Source: Strobilurus pachycystidiatus (taxonomy: Eukaryota > Basidiomycota > Agaricomycetes > Agaricales > Physalacriaceae). Taken from it: DNA of 64,000 bases. Below the pieces are notes generated by a model. It did not search any database, was not told where the DNA came from, and worked only from the letters and a program-made list of their open reading frames with translations. The stretch's first letter is position 1; every line of letters begins with the position of its first letter. The stretch lies in contig JAHLMK010000011.1 in assembly GCA_019915135.1 (NCBI GenBank), positions 744,001 through 808,000 of the forward strand. Direction: 5' to 3'. The position numbers and the translations under genes are program-made. Shown in pieces: positions 19,974 to 29,700 of the stretch.

Positions 19974-22475
19974 TCACACCGCTGTCTTGTTGTTTTCTCC
20001 TTGAATGGGATCCAAAGTAGGCGTCAGAGTCTCCGTTGGTGGTACATTCCCCATCTCTATATCCCTCGCCTCGAGTCTAGCCTTCTCGTCTAGCCGCAAC
20101 TTTTCCCGCTCCTCGAAGTCAGCATTCAAATCTTTATGTCGAATCATCAAGTAGCTGATGAGGACAGCGGACGACACAAGAGCAGCGTTCAGGTAGAACA
20201 CGTCTTTGAACCCAGAAGTATAACCGTAGTCTAGGATATAGTCTCTAGTCGTTGCTGTTATGTTCAGGTCAGAGTCGTAAAGGGCGGACGGGTCGTCCAC
20301 GATCTCGGATATCATCGATTCGGGAATATTTATGCTCTCCATCGCTGAGCGAAGACGATTGTTACTGAAAAGACAACAGTCATATGAGCCAAGTCAAGAC
20401 GAGAAAACGGAGCTGTATGCTCACATAGTAGCGGCACCAACTGCAAGAGAAAGTGTACCGCCAAGAGTGCGGACAAACTAAAAAAGTTTGTATGTTCATG
20501 AGACGAAGTGGAGGGATGATAAAAAGCCATACGTTTCTGAATGCAGTGACGACGGACATGTCTCGCCTGGGAACACTGACTTGTGCAGCGATTGTGGTTG
20601 GCTGTAGAGTCTGAGGCCGTCTTCAAAATATGTTCAGGCACAAAACATGAAACTCGCTCACCTGCCCAGCGCCAATGCCTGACAATAGCATAAATATCAC
20701 CATGGAAGCCTGAGCAGTCCCGGCGTTGACTGTCGATATACATCCGCACCCGATGGCCCAGATGGCGAAGCCGCTCCAGATGATTGGCTGGGGAGATCGC
20801 ACGCAGGTCAGTCGAGATTAAAACTCATGAAGGCACAGTCACTGACGACGTAACGCCCAGTCTTGCTGATGACAATGCCCTACGATTTGAAAATCAGTCT
20901 TTGCCTGGAGCCAGATGAGGCGAATAACTGACCGAAACCCAGCTAGCAGTCATCTGTCCGACCAAGAGCGGAATGAGGAACATCGCTGGGGACATTCGAG
21001 AGTCAGATATTCCGGTCGCCGTAAGACGAAAGAGGGAGATTCGTACACGCATGTATTGGTGTGTAATTGAGGACAGTCTGAAAGAACTGCGGCAAGTAAT
21101 ATAAAGACGAGAAGAACACAAATCCGCTTGTGACCTGCTGTTTGAGATCCGACAAGGCAATGATGGAGAGGTACTTACTTCATGAACATGATGATGTAGA
21201 CGCCGGTAACGGTCATATGCTTGAAGATATACACTGCAAGGCTTTTAGCTTGCTCGTAGGAATAAGATAAGACCGGTGCTCACTAGGTACGATTGGTAGG
21301 CGCGCGCCTTTCCATTCCCACATACAAAACAAGGCGATGAGGACGACTCCCGAACACATGGGGGCGAGGATGACCGTGGAGTTCCATGGGAAGGTGACAC
21401 CACCCTAGTCAGAAGACTTCAGTCAACAACCGCAGGTACAAAGGACAAAGTCATACCCAAATGAGAGGTAACATGATCAATGTAGATGCCGCCAGCGTCA
21501 AGATGGAACCGACATAGTCAATTGAGAGCAGTTTTCTATGAGCGCTTCAGATCTGAAATTCCGCTTATGGAAGAAACTTCGGTACCTTCGAATGCCCGGT
21601 TCTACAGACTTGAGAGGAAGTATGAACCATACGATAAGGGTGGCGACGAGAGAAACAGGAATTGTTATCCAGAAGGACCACTGGAGGCATGAGCAGATTT
21701 AGTAGCGCGTGCTCGAACTCCACGGCAATGCTTACCCTCCAACCGACGCTTTGGGAGAGGGCACCACCGATGAGAGGTCCCACAGTGTAACCGATAGCGA
21801 CTATGCCTTGTATGATTCCCTGGTATTTGCCTCTACAAGAGCCATTACATTGAGAAACGAAGATGATAGTATACATGGCATGGCGACTTACCTCTCTCTA
21901 AGAGTCACGATGTCCGAGACGACGATCTGCATCATGCTCACAATCGCGCCGCCGCCAACGCCAGCTATTCCCCTGAAGACAATGACCTGTATGATCGTCT
22001 TGGAGAATCCAGCAAGCATATTTCCGAACATGAATATGCACATGGCCATCACCAGCGTCGTCTTGCGTCCGAAGATATCGCTTAACCTCCCATAAAGAGG
22101 CTGGAATGCCGCGGAGGTCAACATGTATGCGGATGGAACCCAGGAGACAACGCCTCCAGCATGAAAGGAAGTGTTTATCGTGGGCAGGGAGGTCGCGACG
22201 ATAACAGAATCGAGAGCTGAGACGAAGACGCACAAGCCCAGCCCAAGAAAGACTGTAAGAATCTTTTTGAAAGGGAGAATATTCGTTTGGTCTGTGAGCT
22301 GGACGTCGTTTTTCTTCTCTTTCAGTGATTTGGCGTCCGTCGGGGTGGAAGCTCCGGGGCCTTGCTCGACGACGGAGAGGGGGGCACCTTCGTGTTTAAT
22401 CGTCTTGGAATCATGGTCAGAAATCGTCCGTTCGTCGAGCAGCGTGGGGACCTCAGTGATTGAAGCTGCAGACAT
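19974..22475 (-). CDS. MFS drug:proton antiporter, DHA2 (14-TMS) type
   Basis: Major facilitator transporter of the kind that exports drugs, toxins or siderophores across the plasma membrane. I chose the start at 22475 (MSAASITEVPTLLDE). A polar N-terminus of about 70 residues precedes helix 1 (ILTVFLGLGLCVFVSALDSV), which carries the family's LDxxIVATSLPTI motif. Then come WVPSAYMLTSAAFQPLYGRL with the motif-A sequence GRLSDIFGRKTT, FRGIAGVGGGAIVSMMQIVV, and motif C IGYTVGPLIGGALSQSVGWR. Later exons give the second half, including VPRRDMSVVTAFRN, which is typical of this group, and GYTSGFKDVFYLNAALVSSA as the last helix. About ten introns are spliced. Substrate is not predictable. Confidence 0.85.
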
Positions 22476-23250
22476 AGTTGCCCGGGTCTTGCAACTGCAA
22501 CGATGCGCGACATATTCTCCTACTTTTATAGCATTCCCCACGCGCTCCAGCGGCTATTTTAGTAGGGCGATTGGGCCTTCGGCAAATAATCCGATTGTCA
22601 TGTCCGAAAGCCTTGAACGTCATTGGCCTAGGGACATTTTGGGTGCACTACAGAAGATCTCTCCCAGTTGTTACAGATACCGTGAAGGAGAAGAAAAGGA
22701 AGACCAGACATGTAGGGACAACCAAGGGGAAACAGTGGAAGTCGTGTGAGGAGTGGCTCCAACTTTAGACTGTCCGGAAGAGCGGTCCGAGCTCAGCAGC
22801 ACCCCTAAATCTGTCAGCCCGAGTTTGAGACACTTTGCTGACGTTGAGTCTCGGTTGAGAACGTTGGGAGCACGTTGAGATAAGGCGACGGTCTTTACCA
22901 TCTTCTGTTGTCTGGATGTATATGAAAATGATCAAACGACTTGTGCGAAAGGATTGAATTAGGACGATGTACTAAACTTCGTTGTCCCGGGCTGTCGTTC
23001 CTCTGCTCATCAATCTTGACGGTCGTTTACTGTATACGTGTGCTCCCCACTGCTTGCCATCCAAGAGGAGTCGAGTTTCACCGACGTTACGCCACATATG
23101 TGAAATGATTCCCACCCCCAGATATGAGTGTCGCAGGTCTAGGTGCATGAGCAGATCAGGCTTATTCGAACCAAGCTAGAGTGGCAGTATATATAGACTC
23201 AGAGTATAGCTGGACAGTGCAGAGAATGTGAAGAGCGAAAGCAAGCCACA
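22476..23250. promoter_or_regulatory. Divergent intergenic region between MFS transporter and PCI gene
   Basis: 775 bases between outward-reading genes. A TATA-like stretch (gtatatatag) lies near 23188, about 60 bases before the PCI start codon. Otherwise nothing is recognised. Confidence 0.4.
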
Positions 23251-24838
23251 ATGTCGGCACGTGGTAAACCCTTCCCTTCCCTTTCCCCGATGCCGACAGA
23301 CTTCCCCAGCTACCTCCTGCAACTGAACGACACGCTCAGCGCCGAGAACGGCCAGAACCTCGCGTTCCTCCTTCGCCCAACGAGCCCGCACGGGAAGGAC
23401 CTCGTCAAGCAGTCGCGTAACGCCACCGTGCGTCTGTTCCAGAGCCGTCTCTGTTGGCCAGCTAAATCAAAATGGGCATAGAAAGCAACGTTCAACAAAT
23501 ACATCGGGAGCATCCAGGCGCCGTGGGACGAGATTGCGATACAGTACGTGCTGGTATGCACGCATGTCGCGAAGCACAGGCCGATGGAGGCGTTCAAGGA
23601 GCATACGGCGTTGGTTGGGTACGCTTGGTGGCTGTTCTCGCTCTGCGCTGCTCATTCATTCAAAGCCTATTCTACCGCTTTTTCACCGAAAACCGCGGCT
23701 GGACGCTCCTGGCCTTATTCTCCATCTTGCGCGACTTGAGGGATCTAGCGTTTGATGTGCGTCGCCCTACACTCACCTTGTCGAACGGCTCTTTGACTAA
23801 CCATCCAGAGTGACGTCTATGCACGGGAGAACGATCTCAAGAGCGACTCGATGGAGGACGCCTCGCGGACCATCGCCAAAGCCTTCGCACACTGTCTCAC
23901 GGTACGATTACTCCCGTCGCCCCGTCCCTACCTCCCATCTCACCAGTACAGGACAGGATCGAATATCTCCACTCGACCAGTCCCGCAAATGGGGCGTATA
24001 CTACGTCGTCGGGCTCGTGCTAAAATGCTACTTCCGCATCAAGCGCATCAGTCTGAGCAAGAACATCCTCCGCGCACTAGACGCGAACACGGATATTCCA
24101 CCGCTCAGCGCGTACCCAAGGAGCCACCAGGTCACGTATAGGTATTATATTGGAATGCTCAAGTTCTTGAGTGAGGACTATGCAAAGGTATGTGGTCCAT
24201 CGTCGTGTGTTGGCGTTGGTCAGTGCTGATGTTGTGTGATCAAGTCGGAAGAAGAGCTGACGTTGGCATTCTATCAATGTCATGTCGATGCGCAAGCGAA
24301 TCAAGAGTATGTCTGGGTGTTCATGCATGCCTTTCTCGCTGACCTTGTGTTGTGCAGACGGATATTGACGTACCTTATCCCGCTCCGGATCCTCAAAGGT
24401 CACCTCCCATCGGATGAACTCTTAGCACGCTTTCCCAACCTCGCATCCTTATACCGTCCATTTATCAAAAGCATCCGAACGGGAGACATCGCGTCATACG
24501 ACCGCGCCCTAGACACGAACGAAAAGAAGCTACTCGACCTCAACCTCTACATCACCCTCGAGAAGGCGCGCGAGTCGTGTCTGCGAAGTCTCTTCCGACG
24601 CGTGTGGGTCGTTGCAGACAAGGCATCGCGGATGCCCGTCGCGCTCTTCCACTCTGCGTTGCGGTTGTGCAAGATGGACGTCGACCTGGAGGAGGCGGAG
24701 TGTCTGCTCGCAAACCTGATCTACAAGGGGTACGTGCGAGGCTATATCAGCCATGGGATGGGAATGGTGGTGCTTGCAAACACAAATGCCTTCCCGAGGG
24801 TGGCAGATCGACCGGAGCCGTATAAGGAGCTGCTATAG
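23251..24838 (+). CDS. PCI-domain protein of the PCID2/Thp1/CSN12 family
   Basis: Scaffold protein of the TREX-2 mRNA export complex or, in fungal naming, COP9 subunit 12. Exon 1 begins MSARGKPFPSLSPMPTDFPS. Spliced exons give FNKYIGSIQAPWDEIAIQYV, YRFFTENRGWTLLALFSILR, SRKWGVYYVVGLVLKCYFRI, SHQVTYRYYIGMLKFLSEDY, SEEELTLAFYQCHVDAQANQ and RILTYLIPLRILKGHLPSDE. The C-terminal winged-helix part holds DVDLEEAECLLANLIYKGYV then RGYISHGMGMVVLANTNAFP. This matches human PCID2 block by block (KWGMLF, VTYKYYVG, LIYLLPVKMLLGHMP, CILANLIYMGHVKGYISH). Length is close to the family norm. Its stop lies 15 bases from the stop of URA5, so the 3' UTRs must overlap. Confidence 0.85.
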
Positions 24839-24853
24839 TGTACAACATCTGTT

Positions 24854-25528
24854 CTACTCCTTTATACCGTATTTGTCCCAATAAGTCTGCATCTGCGCGA
24901 GCAAGTCTGTCTTTCCCTGCTCCTCGAGGTAGGCCATGAGATCGCGCATGCGGAGGATGGATTTAACGGTGCCCTTGCCGAGCATGCCTTCGAGTTCCTG
25001 CACCGTGCTCTGTGTGCCCTCCTGTCCTCTCTCCTCGCGGTCAACGACCTGCACCACGCCGACCACCACTCCGCCCGCCTCACGCACCCTGTCTAGCGCC
25101 CCGCGGATAGCCTTCCCGCTCGTCATCACATCGTCTACGACAACGACGCGCTTGCCCTCCATCGACACCCCAACCAGCATTCCGCCCTCTCCGTGATCCT
25201 TAACCTCTTTGCGATCGTGCGCCATCCCGACGTTTATGCCGCGGCGGCTCAGATCCACGACAGTGATCGCCGCTAGTGGGATGCCTTTGTACGCTGGCCC
25301 AAATAAAACGTCGAATTCCCATTCGGCGGCAAGGATGGTGTCGGTGAGGGCAGTGGCGAGAGCAGAGAGGGCGGGCCCGGTCGACATGAGACCGTTGTTG
25401 AAAAAGTAGGGCGAGAGTCGACCGGATTTGAGGGTGAAGGAGCCGTATTTCAGCGCGCCAACCTCGGTGGAGTAGGCTATCAGGGCCTTTTGGGAAGACG
25501 ACAGGCTGGATGTGGATGTGGCTGCCAT
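24854..25528 (-). CDS. URA5: Orotate phosphoribosyltransferase
   Basis: Fifth step of pyrimidine synthesis: orotate plus PRPP to orotidine 5'-phosphate (EC 2.4.2.10). It is a single uninterrupted exon of 224 residues, normal for fungal Ura5. Motifs in order: ALKYGSFTLKSGRLSPYFFN, FDVLFGPAYKGIPLAAITVV, the Lys-rich catalytic loop region MAHDRKEVKDHGEGGMLVG, and the PRPP-binding signature RVVVVDDVMTSGKAIRGALD. The C-terminal dimer region ends QTYWDKYGIKE. The only intronless gene among its neighbours. Convergent with the PCI gene. Confidence 0.95.
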   Translation of the reverse strand: MAATSTSSLSSSQKALIAYSTEVGALKYGSFTLKSGRLSPYFFNNGLMSTGPALSALATALTDTILAAEWEFDVLFGPAYKGIPLAAITVVDLSRRGINVGMAHDRKEVKDHGEGGMLVGVSMEGKRVVVVDDVMTSGKAIRGALDRVREAGGVVVGVVQVVDREERGQEGTQSTVQELEGMLGKGTVKSILRMRDLMAYLEEQGKTDLLAQMQTYWDKYGIKE

Positions 25529-26067
25529 TTTGCAAGCGTTGGGTAAAGAAAGAGTGCGCTATCCCAAGATCTGCGTATCTTATCTTATCTCGTTCCTGAC
25601 AGGCAATCTTCGCTGTTTGGATCTTTCTGAACGTCCACATCTTTGTGTCGTGTTTCTCTAGCGCAAGCTCTGACTTGCCAGTATGTCTCTCTGCACGATT
25701 GATCAGTGTGGCGTTGATCCAAACCAGATGACCGTCGGTCTCCATGCTACCTGTACTCCCAAATGTTCAGCCTTGCTCTACTATCTATGGGTGTACCTAT
25801 TCATGTACCACAGTCACCACTTAATCTAAAATTTCTGGCTCTCAAGGTCCATCGAGGTCATGATAATCTCCAGTATCATTTTTACTCAGGTGAAGTCCCT
25901 TGCTCTCTTTGACCTGATCTTTCCCTCATGTCTTTCTGCTGTTTGAAGATCCCGTCATTGGTGAGTGCCACCGCGTTCACGCACGGGGGTCCATACCAAA
26001 TTATTATACAGGCAAACGTTGGAAGAGTGACTACAATTTTACAAACAGCGTAAGGATGCCTCATCGC
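25529..26067. promoter_or_regulatory. Upstream region of URA5 up to the transposon insertion
   Basis: Should contain the URA5 promoter. An open frame continues upstream on the minus strand for a while but shows no family features. No other gene is supported. Confidence 0.35.
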
Positions 26068-26071
26068 CACA
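26068..26071. repeat. Target site duplication, left copy (CACA)
   Basis: Four bases repeated at 33318-33321, directly outside perfect terminal inverted repeats. Confidence 0.65.
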
Positions 26072-26085
26072 GCTAAGGCTCCAAC
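26072..26085 (+). repeat. Left terminal inverted repeat of the 7.2 kb element
   Basis: GCTAAGGCTCCAAC, perfectly inverted at 33304-33317. Confidence 0.8.
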
Positions 26086-26099
26086 TAAATATTATATAT

Positions 26100-26117
26100 A
26101 ACTGTATATATACAGTT
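26100..26117. repeat. 18-base perfect palindrome in the left subterminal region
   Basis: AACTGTATATATACAGTT reads the same on both strands. It lies 14 bases inside the left inverted repeat, in a zone full of TATA steps that continues to about 26205. The right end has a comparable, less perfect structure near 33230-33256. Confidence 0.7.
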
Positions 26118-26819
26118 AAACCATATAAGTATATGTATATGTATACGCCCATGTCACCAAGATGGTGTATAGAGTAGATATACATATACTATATGGTATA
26201 CAGTTAGCTCCTGACATAGAGCAAACACAAGGATATGGGCAAGCAATTGCGAGGGTGCGGGTGACTGGCTCACTCGGCACTCATCTCGGCCTGATTGTAA
26301 AGGTGTGCCGTTCTTCCGCGAGCCTCAGAGCCGGGGTCCAGTAGGTTCGGAGCAAGCCCCTGCTCCGGCCCGGTGAACCGGGCACCTCGCCAGAGGGGCT
26401 TGGGACAAAGTCCTTCGATCACGTAGGCTGCCTAGACACGATATACTTTCTTCGTCGTGCATTGGAGGCATAAACATAGTTGACAAAAAATGCACATATG
26501 ATGATATTTCATAGCTTGGATAATGTACAAATTTTATCACAGTCACCAATGCGTCGCAGACAGCCTCGAGAGGTGGGGTTCATTGTTGCAAGTGTCTTGC
26601 ACAATTTGAACATACTGAGTTTTCGGGAGGCTGAAAAACTTTCCTAGATGACTGAGAGACCTTTAGACACTGCCATTCAGCAAATATATAACCAATAATT
26701 CGTATGTAGTATCGGCAATTTGCTGTGGCGAAGTTGTAACACTGACGTGACTAATGTGACACTTCTGACGAAAAATGAAACATGCGAAATAGGAGCGCCA
26801 CACTCCGTTCATCCCCGTC
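26118..26819. other. Left subterminal and leader region inside the transposon
   Basis: AT-rich to about 26205, then ordinary sequence before the DUF6589 start codon. No gene seen. It presumably holds transposase-binding sites and a promoter. Confidence 0.4.
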
Positions 26820-29700
26820 ATGGCGTCAAAACCATCCGAGGACACCCCCTTGAAATACTCGAAGCAATTCTGGACCGAACGGCTCGATGAGGACAGTAAA
26901 AACACCTCTCTCACCCAAAAACTACACCTTGTCATGTCCTTGATGATTCATCTCTCACTCGGACTGGCCCAATTCCTCCAATTCATATTCCAGTCCGACA
27001 TCGCCGAAGTCAAGCAGCGCGCTGGAACGTTTATGTCGTATCGTGCCCATGGTGCAACAGAGGATACGAGATTTGCACCCGGCATGCTGTTCCGACTCTG
27101 GCACGAGCGATGGCCGAAATCTCGCCCGCATCTCCACGAGGTGATCAAGCCGTGTGGGCATGAGATACTTCTGGAGGAAAGCGACAATATCGTCACCGAT
27201 CCAGATCTCCAAGTGCATGTGAAGTCTCTCACCTTGGCAGCTATACGAGAGCATCTTGATCCACGTCGTCTAGGGGACAAGTACAAAGCTCTGGCGCCGT
27301 ATACATGGGCTCTTCTTGAGGGTTTCGCATCGGCTCCAAACAGGTACCGGAGGAAGAAAGCTCGAGGGACCCGGACAGAGGTAGAGCAAGAAACAGAAGG
27401 AGGAGATGTAGAGCACGAGGGGTCAGATGAAGACGATGACCCCAATCTTGATGAGATCAATCCCGAGCGAGAGATACCCATGCCTGAGGGATTCCGGCGT
27501 AACCCATACTATGTGAGTTCTGGATAGATGGCACGGAAATACGTAGCAGCTGATGGAATGTACAGGCTGTGATTGTCTGCATCAGCATCCTGGCATTTGT
27601 ACGAAACAGTGCGACGAACCTTCTTCCGCTGATCTTCGGACTCTTTCTGAAGATCAACGGAACAAGTACCCGTGTCGTTCAAGTCCTGAGTAACATCGGA
27701 ATCAGTGTATCGGGCAGAACTGTCGAGCGTATCAAGGAGGCCATCACCAGAGATGCTATCGCTCATGCTATCGACCTCGTTCTGAGCGGAAAGCTCTTCT
27801 ATATCATCTTCGACAACATCAATATCTATCTGCGCAAATTCCAGCAACGACTCACCAACAAAAACCAGATGATACACGCCACAAACTGTGCCATTGTTGC
27901 CGTTGATGAGACGGACCTGGACACTGAGAAAGTTGAGGATCTAGAGGCAAAGAAGAACTTACGAGGTAAACGATCTCAAGCGACATTTGACGACCTCCTT
28001 CCAACCCCAGAAGACGACACACATATCCTTGCGGCCTTTGAGGCTCACATCTCATTGCTCATCACACGCTACTGCCCAGGAAGTGCCGAGTGGAAGGAGC
28101 GATCCAATATGCTGGCAGAGCTCGAGGCAGCCGTACCCTCGGATCGCCCATTGCCAGCCCGAAAGAGCGATGCACGGCCATTCGGAGTATTCGACGTGAA
28201 CGAGGGGTCAAAGAAAGGTATTATTCAGGTCCTCGAGGCGATACAGGAACGAACGACGCTGAGTAGAGATGAGTGGGCTAAGAAGGTTCGACTACTGCTA
28301 GGTGATTGGCTCACCTCGGCAAACTTTCGCGCAGCACGACGAGAGCGCTACGACGATATCAATTCCTTCCATCGACTAGAGTACGGGGAGGAGTTGAGTG
28401 CTCTATGGCATTACGCACTTCAATACTCGCATATGATGATGCGTGTTCACTTCGGAAATGCAACGAGTGATCCCGCTTCACTCGCTGCCCATAAAGGACT
28501 TCTTGGTCGTAAATGGGACGTGAAGGAGCCCAATTACGCAGCAGCAAAGTCCTTAATTCGACACTCCCTGATTGCACGCATTCTACACATTGTAATGTGA
28601 GTCGATGATTTATTAAGGAATGGACCTGAGCTCACGGTTGATTAGGACACTCCAGGGCTTCACTCAGTGGTCGGAGCTCTCAGAATGGAGACCGACACTG
28701 AAAGAGATCCAGGAAGCAGCTCACGAGATACAAGTTCGCTATGCCAATGCTAGTGCGGCCGAAAGTGCGAAGAAGGCTAAAGATGATTGGTTAGCACATG
28801 ACATTCTGTTCAACCGCGATGCATTGTACTTCATCGAGTTCGAGCATGGGATTGCTTGGGCTGATGCTGGCCGAGTTCTTCGAGTGATGAAGTACTGGTG
28901 CTTCTCCTTCCGTGGTGCAGGACAGCACAACTACGCCAGAGAATGCGCCGAAGTTTTGATGAAGTGGAAGTACGAGACACATCCGGATATGCAGAAAGCT
29001 CTGGAGCGTTCGTGGTTCTACAACAGGTGGGGATTACCCGGGCGATGGATTCCGAGTGATCTGTATGTTGAGCAGCTGAATTATTGGATCAAGGTAACAT
29101 TCTTATGTGAATTCGCACCATCACTACTCTCATATCCTGCTCCAGCGCGTGTTTCTTGCTCAAGGTCAAGGAACCACCGTGAAATACATCATACAGAAGG
29201 GCTCTGCATGTGTCGAGGCCTTCCGCGATGTCAGTCATCGCGTTTCAACCTTCTTTGGCAATCCGGATCGTGCACGTCGGTCAAAGGAGGTCGCATTCTG
29301 GGAAGATATACGCGCCTTGGTGGAGGACATGCAGCGCCGAAAGCTACATGTTCATAGCGACCAGGAACACTTCGTAGCTGCACCACCTCCAAAGCGCAAA
29401 ACTAAAACTCCTGCACAAGCTCAATCCGCAATCTTTGATGTCCAGGTTGCGGGTGCGGAGATCTGGCATAACGGCAAGTTTGCAGACTTCATGAAGGCAA
29501 CGACATTCGATCCTGCTCTGGGATATCCAGTCGGTGATGATGGTTCAGAGAAAGATGCGCGCCTTAACACCGGAACACCATTTGATGATGTTACACGTAA
29601 CCCTCTCACGTTCGAGAACTACGAAGACTTGCATGGCGACGACGATGGTGGGGGCATTGGAGGCGGTGGAGAGTTTTCAACAGGAGAGGAAGCAGATTAA
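26820..29700 (+). CDS. DUF6589 protein, probable transposase of the 7.2 kb element
   Basis: Large fungal protein of the DUF6589 family. Exons: 26820-27511, about 27567-28597, about 28646-29093 and about 29146-29700. All join in frame to about 900 residues. The N-terminal region contains a long helical block and an acidic linker (EHEGSDEDDDPNLDEINPER). The second exon opens with FGLFLKINGTSTRVVQVLSN and SGRTVERIKEAITRD. An Asp-rich strand LFYIIFDNINIYLRKFQQRL follows, then VDETDLDTEKVEDLEAKKNL. The later hallmark region is KVRLLLGDWLTSANFRAARR, then FHRLEYGEELSALWHYALQY and SHMMMRVHFGN. The spacing of FDN, GDxLT and the H-x-x-x-x-R region looks like a split RNase H (DDE) core. That is my inference, and no activity is proven. 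The tail is basic, then Gly/Asp-rich. Confidence 0.72.

Noticed and set aside
26330..26400. GC-rich hairpin-like stretch resembling a tRNA arm
   Set aside because: Only one stem is visible and no cloverleaf forms.
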